This document shows positions 1 through 6,579 of a DNA stretch of 16,800 nt, in pieces (the first letter of the stretch is position 1; each line of letters begins with the position of its first letter). This stretch comes from UBA1151 sp963579925. GTDB taxonomy: Bacteria; Chloroflexota; Dehalococcoidia; Lucifugimonadales; Lucifugimonadaceae. The notes below the pieces were generated by a model that saw only the letters and a list, made by a program, of their open reading frames with translations, was not told where the DNA came from and did no database searches. The stretch is from contig CAUZJA010000036.1 of assembly GCA_963579925.1 (NCBI GenBank), positions 1 through 16,800 on the forward strand, given 5' to 3'. The translations under genes and the position numbers were made by a program.

Positions 1-602
1 TAGTTGGCCATCGGCTCGCCCATGCCCATGAAGACAACGTTGGTGACGCGCTCTTCGTCATTAGAAGTATCAGCCAACACATTGTTCATGTGAGTGACCT
101 GCGAAACGATCTCGCCTGCCGATAGGTCGCGACGAAAGCCCTGCTGACCCGTGGCGCAGAATGTGCAGCCAAGCGCGCATCCGGCCTGCGTTGAGATGCA
201 GACGGTACGTCGCGATTTTGAATCACCCCTGGCGCTATATCGCATCAACACGGTTTCAATTAGTTCGCCGTCATCGAGCTTGAAGAGCACCTTGTCCACA
301 CTGCCTTGTTTGGAGTGAAGAGACATCATGGGCTCAAGGTGCGGCAGGTCGTATGTAGAAGTCAGATTCGAGCGCAGCAGTTTCGGCAAAGTGGTTATTT
401 CATCGAACGACTTTGCCCCGTCGTTGTAGATTGCCTTCCAGATCTGCTTGGTACGGAACTTCGGTTGACGCATCTCAACCATCGACTCCGCAAGTTCGCT
501 GCGCGTCATATCAAGTACAGATGGTCGCTGCTCTGGCTCAGATTTGGCGCGAGATTTGGCAGGCGCGCTAGAAACAGGTAATGCTTCAGGAGATGTAGTC
601 AT
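1..602 (-). CDS. rlmN: Dual-specificity RNA methyltransferase RlmN (N-terminal part, cut by window edge)
   Basis: This is a radical-SAM enzyme that methylates C2 of adenosine in 23S rRNA (A2503) and in some tRNAs, in the cytoplasm. About 200 residues are visible, starting at ATG 602. An N-terminal RNA-binding segment carries the RlmN-like stretch KFRTKQIWKAIY (residues 49-60). The radical-SAM 4Fe-4S cysteines appear as C142-x3-C146-x2-C149 in GCALGCTFCATG. They are followed by the SAM-binding FMGMGEPMAN at 191-200. The C-terminal half, including the methyl-carrier cysteine, lies outside the window. The start has no evident Shine-Dalgarno sequence, but no better start exists upstream. The paralogue Cfr is less likely because the N-terminus and motif spacing are RlmN-like. 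The gene diverges from pstB. Confidence 0.95.
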   Translation of the reverse strand, partial: MTTSPEALPVSSAPAKSRAKSEPEQRPSVLDMTRSELAESMVEMRQPKFRTKQIWKAIYNDGAKSFDEITTLPKLLRSNLTSTYDLPHLEPMMSLHSKQGSVDKVLFKLDDGELIETVLMRYSARGDSKSRRTVCISTQAGCALGCTFCATGQQGFRRDLSAGEIVSQVTHMNNVLADTSNDEERVTNVVFMGMGEPMAN

Positions 603-889
603 GGGAGTTGCGGGATCCGGTCGGAATGTGGGGGATAGGCGGAATGTATTGTTTAATGATCCCACATCCCGCGCCTTAATATGACAACGGGAATTTAACG
701 TTGATATCTGGTGCGCTTCTCCGGCATCTTGCAGAATGCCTGTATTGGACTCACTTCCACCTGAAAACATGATGAATGCGTGGAGCCGGCACGGGTAGCC
801 CAGCACTGGCAACGAGGAAAAGAACAATCGATCAGTCATTTACACAGCCCACTTCAATCCACCGGGGCGGCGTAGACCCTGACAACATC
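603..889. other. Intergenic region between divergent rlmN and pstB
   Basis: No gene is visible in these 287 bases. Near rlmN there is an imperfect inverted repeat: ATGTGGGGGAT (625-635) against ATCCCACAT (659-667). A wider arm pairs GCGGGAT (610-616) with ATCCCGC (666-672). CGGAATGT occurs twice in direct orientation (622-629 and 640-647). These would lie in the 5' leader or promoter of rlmN. I do not see a convincing Pho box. Confidence 0.4.
745..773 (+). promoter_or_regulatory. Possible sigma70-type promoter for pstB-phoU
   Basis: TTGGAC (745-750) and CATGAT (768-773) are separated by 17 bases. The -10 matches only four of six consensus bases. Transcription would start near 780, giving a leader of about 110 bases to pstB. 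The call comes from hexamer matching only. Confidence 0.25.
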
Positions 890-1666
890 ATGACTTTTGA
901 TGATGATGTTGTGCTAGAGACCAAAGATCTGAGCGTTTTGTACGGTGGCAAACCGGCAATTGAACGCGTCAGCTTTCAGGTGCCCCGGAACGAAGTAGTC
1001 GCCATCATCGGACCGTCGGGGGCCGGAAAGAGCACACTGATCAGGTGTTACAACCGCATGAACGACCTGATAAACGGCGTTGAGATCAAGGGCGATATTC
1101 TCTTTGAAGGAAGCCCGCTCTACGCACCAGAAGCCGATCCAACGGAGATTCGATTCCGGATTGGCATGGTGTTCCAGCGCCCAAACCCTTTCCCGAAAAG
1201 TATCTATGACAACGTAGCGTTTGGGCCTCGAATAAACGGCATTCAGGGTGATATGGATCAGATGGTGGAAGACTCATTGCGCAAAGCGGCGCTGTGGGAT
1301 GAGGTTCATGATCGATTAGAGGACAGCGCACTCGCTCTCTCGGGCGGGCAGCAGCAGCGCTTGTGCATCGCCAGGGCACTTGCGGTTCAGCCAGAAGTGA
1401 TCCTGATGGACGAGCCAGCGGCGTCGCTTGATCCGATATCAACGCAGGCGATTGAATCGTTGATTCGTGAGTTGATTGAGGATGTGACAATTGTTATCGT
1501 CACGCACAACATGCAGCAGGCACAGCGTGTTGCCAAGTACGCTGCTGTTGTCATGACCGACGAGAGCCGGATTGGTGAGCTCATTGAGTACGGCCCAACG
1601 GAGCAGATCTTCGGTACGCCGCGCGACCAACGAACAGAGGCCTATGTAACGGGCAGGATCGGATAA
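890..1666 (+). CDS. pstB: Phosphate ABC transporter ATP-binding protein PstB
   Basis: This is the ATPase subunit of the high-affinity phosphate importer PstSCAB, acting on the inner face of the membrane. The 258-residue protein has Walker A GPSGAGKST (41-49), the PstB-typical Q-loop FQRPNPFP (95-102), signature LSGGQQQR (150-157), Walker B ILMDEP (171-176), D-loop SLDP (179-182) and switch H206. Reading can be extended upstream to 776, but those 38 residues are not PstB-like. ATG 890 gives the usual family length, so I chose it. phoU follows four bases after the stop. pstS, pstC and pstA are not adjacent, so the permease and binding protein must be encoded elsewhere. A related phosphonate-type ATPase is unlikely given the RPNPFP loop and the phoU neighbour. 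Confidence 0.95.
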   Translation: MTFDDDVVLETKDLSVLYGGKPAIERVSFQVPRNEVVAIIGPSGAGKSTLIRCYNRMNDLINGVEIKGDILFEGSPLYAPEADPTEIRFRIGMVFQRPNPFPKSIYDNVAFGPRINGIQGDMDQMVEDSLRKAALWDEVHDRLEDSALALSGGQQQRLCIARALAVQPEVILMDEPAASLDPISTQAIESLIRELIEDVTIVIVTHNMQQAQRVAKYAAVVMTDESRIGELIEYGPTEQIFGTPRDQRTEAYVTGRIG

Positions 1667-1670
1667 CAGA

Positions 1671-2372
1671 ATGGTGCTTGGACGTGAAGAATTTGATCGC
1701 GACCTTGGCCAGCTGGAGGCCCAAGTGGTGCTGCTCAGCGCGCTGGTAGAGAGCTCGGTTCTTACATCTCTGCTTGCTTTGAAAGCGCGTGATTTGGAGC
1801 TGGCAACCAAGGTCATCTCCGACGATGATCTCATTGACGATAAGCGGTTTGAGATTGAGATGGCATGTGCGGAAATCCTGCGCAGAGAAGCGCCTATTGC
1901 AGGTGATCTCAGACGCGTTCTCACCATTCTTCAACTCGCAGGAGAACTCGAACGAATTGGCGACTACGCAGAGGGAATTGCCAAGATAACCCACCTGCTT
2001 TCAGACAAGCCGCTGCCAAAAGAGATCGTCGATATCCCGCGCATGGGAGACAGGGCAGTCTCTATGCTCAAGCACAGCCTTGAGGCGTTCTTGACGCGTG
2101 ATCCAGACAAGGCGGAGGCCACCGCGATGAGTGTTGGCCCGCATGATGAAGCGGTGGATGCTATGTACGCCGCTGTTCAGTCCGACCTGATGGAGCTAAT
2201 GCGGATTGATCCTGAGAACGTGGAGACTGGCACATATCTGATGTGGGCGGCCCACAACGTTGAGCGAATCGCCGACAGGGCAACCAACATTGCCGAGCGC
2301 GTGGTGTTCCAGGCGACCGGCAAGTTGGTGCGTGTGGGCGGCGATGACGATGACGCTGAGTCACCGGCCTAG
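1671..2372 (+). CDS. phoU: Phosphate signalling complex protein PhoU
   Basis: PhoU is a cytoplasmic regulator that links the Pst transporter to the PhoR/PhoB system and damps phosphate uptake. The 233-residue all-helical protein has two PhoU repeats. Each carries the metal-binding type motif: LERIGDYAEGIA (93-104) and VERIADRATNIAERV (197-211). Length is normal for the family. The C-terminus ends in an acidic tail with four consecutive Asp (225-228), beyond the usual domain. ATG 1671 lies four bases after the pstB stop, so the two genes are almost certainly co-transcribed. Neither PhoR nor PhoB is encoded nearby. Confidence 0.95.
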   Translation: MVLGREEFDRDLGQLEAQVVLLSALVESSVLTSLLALKARDLELATKVISDDDLIDDKRFEIEMACAEILRREAPIAGDLRRVLTILQLAGELERIGDYAEGIAKITHLLSDKPLPKEIVDIPRMGDRAVSMLKHSLEAFLTRDPDKAEATAMSVGPHDEAVDAMYAAVQSDLMELMRIDPENVETGTYLMWAAHNVERIADRATNIAERVVFQATGKLVRVGGDDDDAESPA

Positions 2373-2390
2373 GTTCGCAAAACCCAGACC

Positions 2391-2825
2391 TTAGAAGCCT
2401 GCAACGGCCTCGAATGTGATGACTTCGCTGAGGGTCGTACCGCGCACTTGACTTCGAACTGGGGGGAAAGGTGCGTGAAGTTTGAAGTAGCGTCGGTCGC
2501 GAAGATGATCGGTTGGAGACTCCGGAACGGCGGCCTGTTCTTCCAGGCTTCCGTCGCGTTCACTTTGCAAGATTCGGTGGATAGTTCGTCCGCTCAGATC
2601 AACTCGATCTGCAATCTCCTCAACTGAGAGTCCATCTCGAACACGCATATTTACTACGTCCATATCGCGTTCGTAGCGGCTTGCGCGCTGGATCCAACCA
2701 GGCGCATCGAACTTGCATACCGGCAAGGGACAGTCCAGGCATGAGGTAGCAACGTCACAACCATCGTCCCGGTAGTTGGTGTTCTCAGGAAGTGTGTCAG
2801 CTCGTACTGGCTCTAGTGTGATCAT
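2391..2825 (-). CDS. Small four-cysteine, helix-turn-helix protein (putative regulator)
   Basis: This is a 144-residue soluble protein of unknown function. The N-terminal part has four clustered cysteines, C23-x5-C29-x2-C32-x4-C37, followed by FDAPGW; this could hold zinc or an Fe-S cluster. Residues 66-86 (LSVEEIADRVDLSGRTIHRIL) read as a helix-turn-helix of the type in resolvases and sigma-like regulators. The C-terminal 55 residues are not recognised. ATG 2825 is chosen over ATG 2843 because AAGGAG (2840-2835) lies nine bases upstream of it. It is the second gene of a minus-strand unit, 60 bases after the gene ending at 2886, and converges on phoU with an 18-base gap. I recall similar Cys-plus-HTH proteins in Chloroflexota, but that is memory and not a search. 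DNA binding is inferred. Confidence 0.7.
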   Translation of the reverse strand: MITLEPVRADTLPENTNYRDDGCDVATSCLDCPLPVCKFDAPGWIQRASRYERDMDVVNMRVRDGLSVEEIADRVDLSGRTIHRILQSERDGSLEEQAAVPESPTDHLRDRRYFKLHAPFPPVRSQVRGTTLSEVITFEAVAGF

Positions 2826-2885
2826 GTGTTTGTTCTCCTTCATATCGGATTGATTCAGGCGATTTGTGCGAACGGTTCAGTGCTC

Positions 2886-3533
2886 CTAGACAGCGTCCGC
2901 AAGGCCGTAAGGAACCCAACCGGCGCCAGCGTTAACCGCAGCATTGAAGTGGCGACGTTCGTCATTGACTGACTCCATCTGGCGATGGTTCTCTGCTACT
3001 TCGGAGAAGAGTGACTTCCCGGCCGTTGCCACACCGTAGTAAGCAACGGTGAGTTGAGGCTGATCGTTGATTCGAGGCTGTACCCGGGTCTGAAACCATT
3101 CTGATGTGACCTGGTGCGCCGAGACCACTTCCACCAAGCGGTCGGGGCGAGACTCTGCGCCCGAGCTCTGGAGTGGACGGTCTACGCTGACGAAAACCTG
3201 CCTGGCCCGCCCGTACCGAATTGTGCGCTTACCTTCGGCTCTCCACCCAGCGGGTAGCTCACGGGTGAGTGATGCCAGCGCGGGGAGTGTGTCATCGCTG
3301 AATCGAGGGGCGATCCGTGCGAGTGTCCCGCCTGATGCGGCACTCAGGAGAAGGAGGAACTTCTCCAGCCTTCCGGAGATGCTGGCGATTTCTGATTCAT
3401 CAGTTACCGCGATTGAGAAGGAAAGCCCCTTGCGGTTGACGACACTATCAATCACCGATCGGCCGAACTCATCGATCTCTGACCGGATGGATGATGATGA
3501 GTCCTGTGGGTGTAGAACCGTTACCTGTGTCAT
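2886..3533 (-). CDS. Hypothetical protein, first gene of a palindrome-controlled unit
   Basis: I do not recognise this 215-residue protein. It has no signal peptide, membrane span or cysteine. An N-terminal Ser/Asp-rich stretch (10-20) precedes a probable alpha/beta region with helix EIASISGRLEKFLLLLSAA (48-66). A second half is rich in Arg and aromatic residues, followed by a charged helix with EVAENHRQMESVNDERRHFN (178-197) and a Gly/Ala-rich end. GTG 3545 is also in frame, but ATG 3533 has GAGG six bases upstream, so I use it. Its promoter carries two perfect TAGAAC-N4-GTTCTA palindromes, so it should be tightly repressed, possibly by LexA. It is probably co-transcribed with the Cys4/HTH gene downstream. 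Damage response is a hypothesis resting on the operators only. Confidence 0.7.
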   Translation of the reverse strand: MTQVTVLHPQDSSSSIRSEIDEFGRSVIDSVVNRKGLSFSIAVTDESEIASISGRLEKFLLLLSAASGGTLARIAPRFSDDTLPALASLTRELPAGWRAEGKRTIRYGRARQVFVSVDRPLQSSGAESRPDRLVEVVSAHQVTSEWFQTRVQPRINDQPQLTVAYYGVATAGKSLFSEVAENHRQMESVNDERRHFNAAVNAGAGWVPYGLADAV

Positions 3534-3594
3534 TATTTTCCTCACTCCGCTACTTCTGATGCCTGACGCTTTGTTGTTCTCTAAACGCCACGGG

Positions 3595-3610
3595 TAGAAC
3601 TTGTGTTCTA
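3595..3610. promoter_or_regulatory. LexA-like operator 1 (TAGAAC-N4-GTTCTA)
   Basis: This is a perfect 6-4-6 palindrome, TAGAAC TTGT GTTCTA. Its core GAAC-N4-GTTC equals the core of the LexA (DinR) box known in Gram-positive bacteria. It overlaps the expected transcription start of the minus-strand promoter. Binding by LexA is inferred; the local HTH protein is an alternative ligand. Confidence 0.6.
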
Positions 3611-3639
3611 ATATAGAACGAGTGTTCTAATAATGTCAA
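3610..3639 (-). promoter_or_regulatory. Sigma70-type promoter of the 3533-2391 gene unit
   Basis: Read on the minus strand, a perfect -35 TTGACA (3639-3634) is followed after 18 bases by -10 TATATT (3615-3610). Transcription would start near 3603, giving a leader of about 70 bases to ATG 3533. One palindrome fills the spacer between the hexamers and the other covers the start point. That is the usual geometry of a repressed promoter. Confidence 0.6.
3614..3629. promoter_or_regulatory. LexA-like operator 2 (TAGAAC-N4-GTTCTA)
   Basis: This is a second perfect 6-4-6 palindrome, TAGAAC GAGT GTTCTA, with identical arms to operator 1 and a different central tetramer. The centres are 19 bases apart, about two helical turns, which would suit two dimers on one DNA face. 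It lies between the -35 and -10 of the minus-strand promoter. Confidence 0.6.
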
Positions 3640-3660
3640 CGCCTTTTCATCACGTGTTTG

Positions 3661-3672
3661 AAACAATTGTTC
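3661..3672. promoter_or_regulatory. Degenerate third operator-like site (AAAC-N4-GTTC)
   Basis: AAAC AATT GTTC differs by one base from the GAAC-N4-GTTC core of the two perfect palindromes nearby. It lies between them and the cinA start at 3755, so it could extend control to cinA. One mismatch in an AT-rich stretch can arise by chance. Confidence 0.25.
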
Positions 3673-3754
3673 TGATACGTGTGGATTGCTTTCGTCGCAA
3701 AGTCGAAATAGGCTCCGGACTACAAGCGCCAGAACAAGACAGTACGGAGTTCAC

Positions 3755-5014
3755 GTGAGTAGCAGTGGTGAGACAAGCGGAAATGTAAATGCGGAAATAG
3801 TCGCTATCGGCTCGGAGTTGCTTCTGGGCCAGATCGTGGATTCCAATTCCGCCTGGATAGCGCAGCGCCTCGCGGGCGTGGGCGTGAACCTTTTCTATAA
3901 AACCGTTGTGGGCGACAACGAAGACAGAATGGTCTCGATTCTAGGAAAGGCGCTGGATCGAGCTGATGTTGTCATCACCACTGGTGGCATCGGTCCGACA
4001 CAGGATGACCTCACGCGGGAAGCAGTTGCAGCAGTGACCGGCAGGGGAGTTGTGACGGATGATGAGTCTCTGCTTGATCTTCGTGAGCGATTTCAGAAGC
4101 GGGGATTCATTCTCACCAAGAACAATGAGCGACAGGCTCAGATCCCTGAAGGCGCAACCGTCATCAAGAACCCCAACGGCACAGCTCCAGCCTTTTTGGT
4201 GGAGGACGAGCGAGGAGTGATCATCTCAGTCCCCGGCGTGCCATTCGAGATGAAGTGGCTGATCGATAACGAGATCATTCCGTATCTACGTGATCGGTAT
4301 GGACTATCTCAGGTGATCCATTACAAGATTCTGAAGGTGACCGATCTGGGCGAGAGTAGCGTTGATCACCTGATGGGCCACCTAATTGCAGAGTCATCCA
4401 ACCCAACTGTGGGCGTGTTGGCGCACCCTGGTCAGGTGGACGTGAGAATTGCTGCCCGTGCTGGAAGTGAAGTTGAGGCTCAAGAACTGATTGCGCCAGT
4501 TGAAGCGGAAGTTCGCGAACTCCTTGGCGATAACATATTTGGCGAAGACGACGACACTATCGAGAGCGTTGTTGGGGCACTGCTAGAGCAGCGTGGACTG
4601 ACAATCTCAACGTATGAAGATCTCAGTGGTGGTGCCGTGGCCGATGCGATTCAGGGCGCAGCTGATGTTCGTTTCGTGGAAGGATCAATCGTCAACTCCA
4701 ACGCTGCCCTGGAGCGCATTGTCACGGCGGGAGGAGAGACGCCGCCCTTCGAGAACGGTCAGGCCAGAGCTGAGGCACTCGCCAGGGCTATGAGGAAGGC
4801 CAGCGGCGCTGACGTGGGACTGGCGGTGCATGCGGTTGAAGAGGGTGACCAACGTACTGAGAATCTGGGCCGAGGCGAGACGCACATTGCGGTTTCGCTT
4901 GCCGACGAAGTGAGGTATCACCACAACGCGTCTGCCGGGCGTGGTCGACCGGATCGGCGTCGTGCATCGATTAACGCGATGAGTCTGCTGCGAAGAACCC
5001 TACAAGGCCTCTGA
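3755..5014 (+). CDS. cinA: CinA-family protein with degenerate nicotinamide-nucleotide amidase domain
   Basis: CinA proteins join an N-terminal MoaB-like COG1058 domain (ADP-ribose pyrophosphatase in studied members) to a C-terminal PncC amidase that deamidates NMN. GTG 3755 has GGAG (3746-3749) five bases upstream, giving 419 residues. The N-terminal domain is intact, with AEIVAIGSELLLGQIVDSNS (13-32) and TTGGIGPTQDDLT (75-87). The C-terminal domain (about 265-419) is clearly PncC-derived but altered. The expected ESCTGG reads EDLSGG (288-293), the YSNxxK lysine position is leucine (SNAAL, 315-319), and the usual GIAGPGG stretch reads VEEGDQR (361-367). Deamidation is therefore doubtful. In several bacteria cinA is damage- or competence-inducible and linked to recA; no recA is seen here. 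The gene diverges from a LexA-like operator pair. Confidence 0.88.
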   Translation: MSSSGETSGNVNAEIVAIGSELLLGQIVDSNSAWIAQRLAGVGVNLFYKTVVGDNEDRMVSILGKALDRADVVITTGGIGPTQDDLTREAVAAVTGRGVVTDDESLLDLRERFQKRGFILTKNNERQAQIPEGATVIKNPNGTAPAFLVEDERGVIISVPGVPFEMKWLIDNEIIPYLRDRYGLSQVIHYKILKVTDLGESSVDHLMGHLIAESSNPTVGVLAHPGQVDVRIAARAGSEVEAQELIAPVEAEVRELLGDNIFGEDDDTIESVVGALLEQRGLTISTYEDLSGGAVADAIQGAADVRFVEGSIVNSNAALERIVTAGGETPPFENGQARAEALARAMRKASGADVGLAVHAVEEGDQRTENLGRGETHIAVSLADEVRYHHNASAGRGRPDRRRASINAMSLLRRTLQGL

Positions 5015-5061
5015 GCACTCACCCAATCTTGACAATTTGACCATTTCAGGAATCCAGGAGG

Positions 5062-5083
5062 GCGCATAGAGTTATATATGCGC
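5062..5083. repeat. Inverted repeat upstream of the lipoprotein gene
   Basis: GCGCATA (5062-5068) and TATGCGC (5077-5083) form a perfect seven-base stem with an eight-base loop. It directly follows an AGGAGG (5056-5061) that has no start codon at normal distance. It could be a leader hairpin of the lipoprotein mRNA. Confidence 0.35.
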
Positions 5084-5123
5084 ACAACGGCGTTGCAGCT
5101 AAATGTTGGGATTTCTGGGGTCA

Positions 5124-6404
5124 ATGATGAGAATCAGAATGTTTCGGACGTTCTCCGTCCTGAGTGTTGTGCTTATTGCGACGATTGCCCTTGCATGTGG
5201 CACTGACGAACCGGCTGCCGTACCCGTGCCTACAGAGGTGCCAACGGTTGCGCCAACTGCGACTCCAGAACATGGATTGGTGCCAATTAACGTGAATCCG
5301 GAAGATGACCCTGCCGGATTCCTGGCTGCGTTGCCATCGGATGAGCAATCATGTATTCGAACCGCATTGGGCGACGGGCGGTTTGAAGAGTTGCTCGTGC
5401 AAACCGAAGACTCTTCGAGTGAAGAACTGGGCGCGCTACTTGGGTGTGTGAGTGACGAGACGATTGTTAACATCGCACTTGGTGTGGCACTAGCGGAGTC
5501 GAACCTGACACTGAGCGACGCTACTCTCTCTTGCGTGTCGGAGCGCCTGGAAGACGTAGATTTGAGAACACTACGGCTACTCGTTACGGATGAAGAGGCA
5601 GTCGATCAGGACACCACGGAACTATTGCAGTTTGGTATTTCAGCCTTCCCGGCGATCTTCTGTCTGAATGATGAAGAGCGAGCAGGCATTGGCTCTGCCG
5701 GAGCATCAGCAATTGGTGCGGAGATTAGCGGAACTACGATCGACGCTCTTGAGTGTGCATTCGATGCGGCCGGTCCTGACGGCCTGGCTACGATGCTGAC
5801 TATCGTTGACGATCCGAGTGTCGCATCTGCAGAACTCCTGGCCGTAGCCGGTCGGGTGCTGGCGGACTGTTCTGTTGAACTGGAAAACTCAGGTTTACTG
5901 GGTGAAGGCTCTGACCTCGATCCCAGTGCGTTGCTTGAAGGCCTGCTGGGCGGGGATGATATTCCTGCGATTCCGGGCCTCCCTGACGGGTTTCTGGACG
6001 ACCTTATTGCTGGTTCAAGAATGCCAATTTTGCCGGATCTGGATGATATTTCGCTGCTGCCGGATGACATCACTTTAGAAGAAGTTGCGGCTCTATCTGC
6101 TGAGTTACGATCATGCCTTGAGGACACGCTGACATCGGATCAGATTGCACAGGTGGATGGCCTGCCCGGCGGTGGTGGTATCCCAGACGTGAGCGTAATG
6201 ATCGCCCTGCTTGAGTGCGGGGATGGCACTGCTGCGGATTCAGGCATTGAACTTCCCATTGGTGCGGACACGTTGATCTGCCTGGTGAAGGAGCTTGGAG
6301 AAGAACAGGTCAATGGAATCTTCCAGGGAACGGTTCAGCCCAGCTTCTCGCTAATCACTGCAATCTCCACCTGCGGATTCGATCTCGCTGATCTATCTGG
6401 CTGA
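5124..6404 (+). CDS. Secreted lipoprotein with five cysteine-pair repeats
   Basis: This is a lipoprotein of unknown function, exported and anchored outside the membrane. From ATG 5124 it has 426 residues. MMRIRMFRTF is a basic n-region, a hydrophobic core follows, and IALAC places the lipidated cysteine at 25. A Pro/Thr/Val-rich spacer (29-50) follows. The mature part is very acidic and helical, with ten further cysteines in five pairs: 77/108, 137/180, 211/249, 331/365 and 386/417. The first of each pair sits in a similar context (for example LSCVSERLEDVDLRTL and RSCLEDTLTSDQIAQV), so the pairs look like diverged repeats, possibly disulfide-linked helical hairpins. A Pro/Gly/Asp-rich linker spans about 258-315. 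The frame is also open from ATG 5103, and ATG 5127 is possible; GGGG 5117-5120 favours 5124 or 5127. No enzyme motif is seen. Confidence 0.8.
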   Translation: MMRIRMFRTFSVLSVVLIATIALACGTDEPAAVPVPTEVPTVAPTATPEHGLVPINVNPEDDPAGFLAALPSDEQSCIRTALGDGRFEELLVQTEDSSSEELGALLGCVSDETIVNIALGVALAESNLTLSDATLSCVSERLEDVDLRTLRLLVTDEEAVDQDTTELLQFGISAFPAIFCLNDEERAGIGSAGASAIGAEISGTTIDALECAFDAAGPDGLATMLTIVDDPSVASAELLAVAGRVLADCSVELENSGLLGEGSDLDPSALLEGLLGGDDIPAIPGLPDGFLDDLIAGSRMPILPDLDDISLLPDDITLEEVAALSAELRSCLEDTLTSDQIAQVDGLPGGGGIPDVSVMIALLECGDGTAADSGIELPIGADTLICLVKELGEEQVNGIFQGTVQPSFSLITAISTCGFDLADLSG

Positions 6405-6449
6405 GTTATCTGCGTAGCAAACTAGCGCCGTGACATTTGTGTGTGAAAT

Positions 6450-6483
6450 GCCTCACCTGATCAGGAAAGTTGATCATTGAGGC
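6450..6483. repeat. Inverted repeat between lipoprotein and alcohol dehydrogenase genes
   Basis: GCCTCA (6450-6455) pairs with TGAGGC (6478-6483) and encloses the perfect palindrome CCTGATCAGG (6456-6465). There is no T-run, so it is a weak terminator candidate. An operator for the gene at 6580 is an alternative. A short CGACC/GGTCG hairpin (6517-6531) follows. Confidence 0.3.
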
Positions 6484-6579
6484 TTCACCACTGGCCCGAC
6501 CGAGAGTAGACTCACTCGACCGTAGAGGTCGCGACTATTCGCGCCCCGAAAATACTGTCAAACGGGATATGCACACACG

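Noticed and set aside
776..889. Extension of pstB to an upstream ATG at 776
   Set aside because: The extra 38 residues are unlike PstB, lack a ribosome binding site, and overlap the putative promoter. ATG 890 gives the family length.
1439..1994. Minus-strand open frames over pstB and phoU
   Set aside because: They are antisense to genes with unmistakable motifs and have low-complexity Ser/Arg translations.
5078..5206. Small ORF at 5078 with a cysteine-rich end (42 codons), 16 bases after a perfect AGGAGG
   Set aside because: The spacing is too long for normal initiation, the frame lies out of phase over the lipoprotein signal peptide, and the cysteines follow from the signal-peptide sequence read in another frame.
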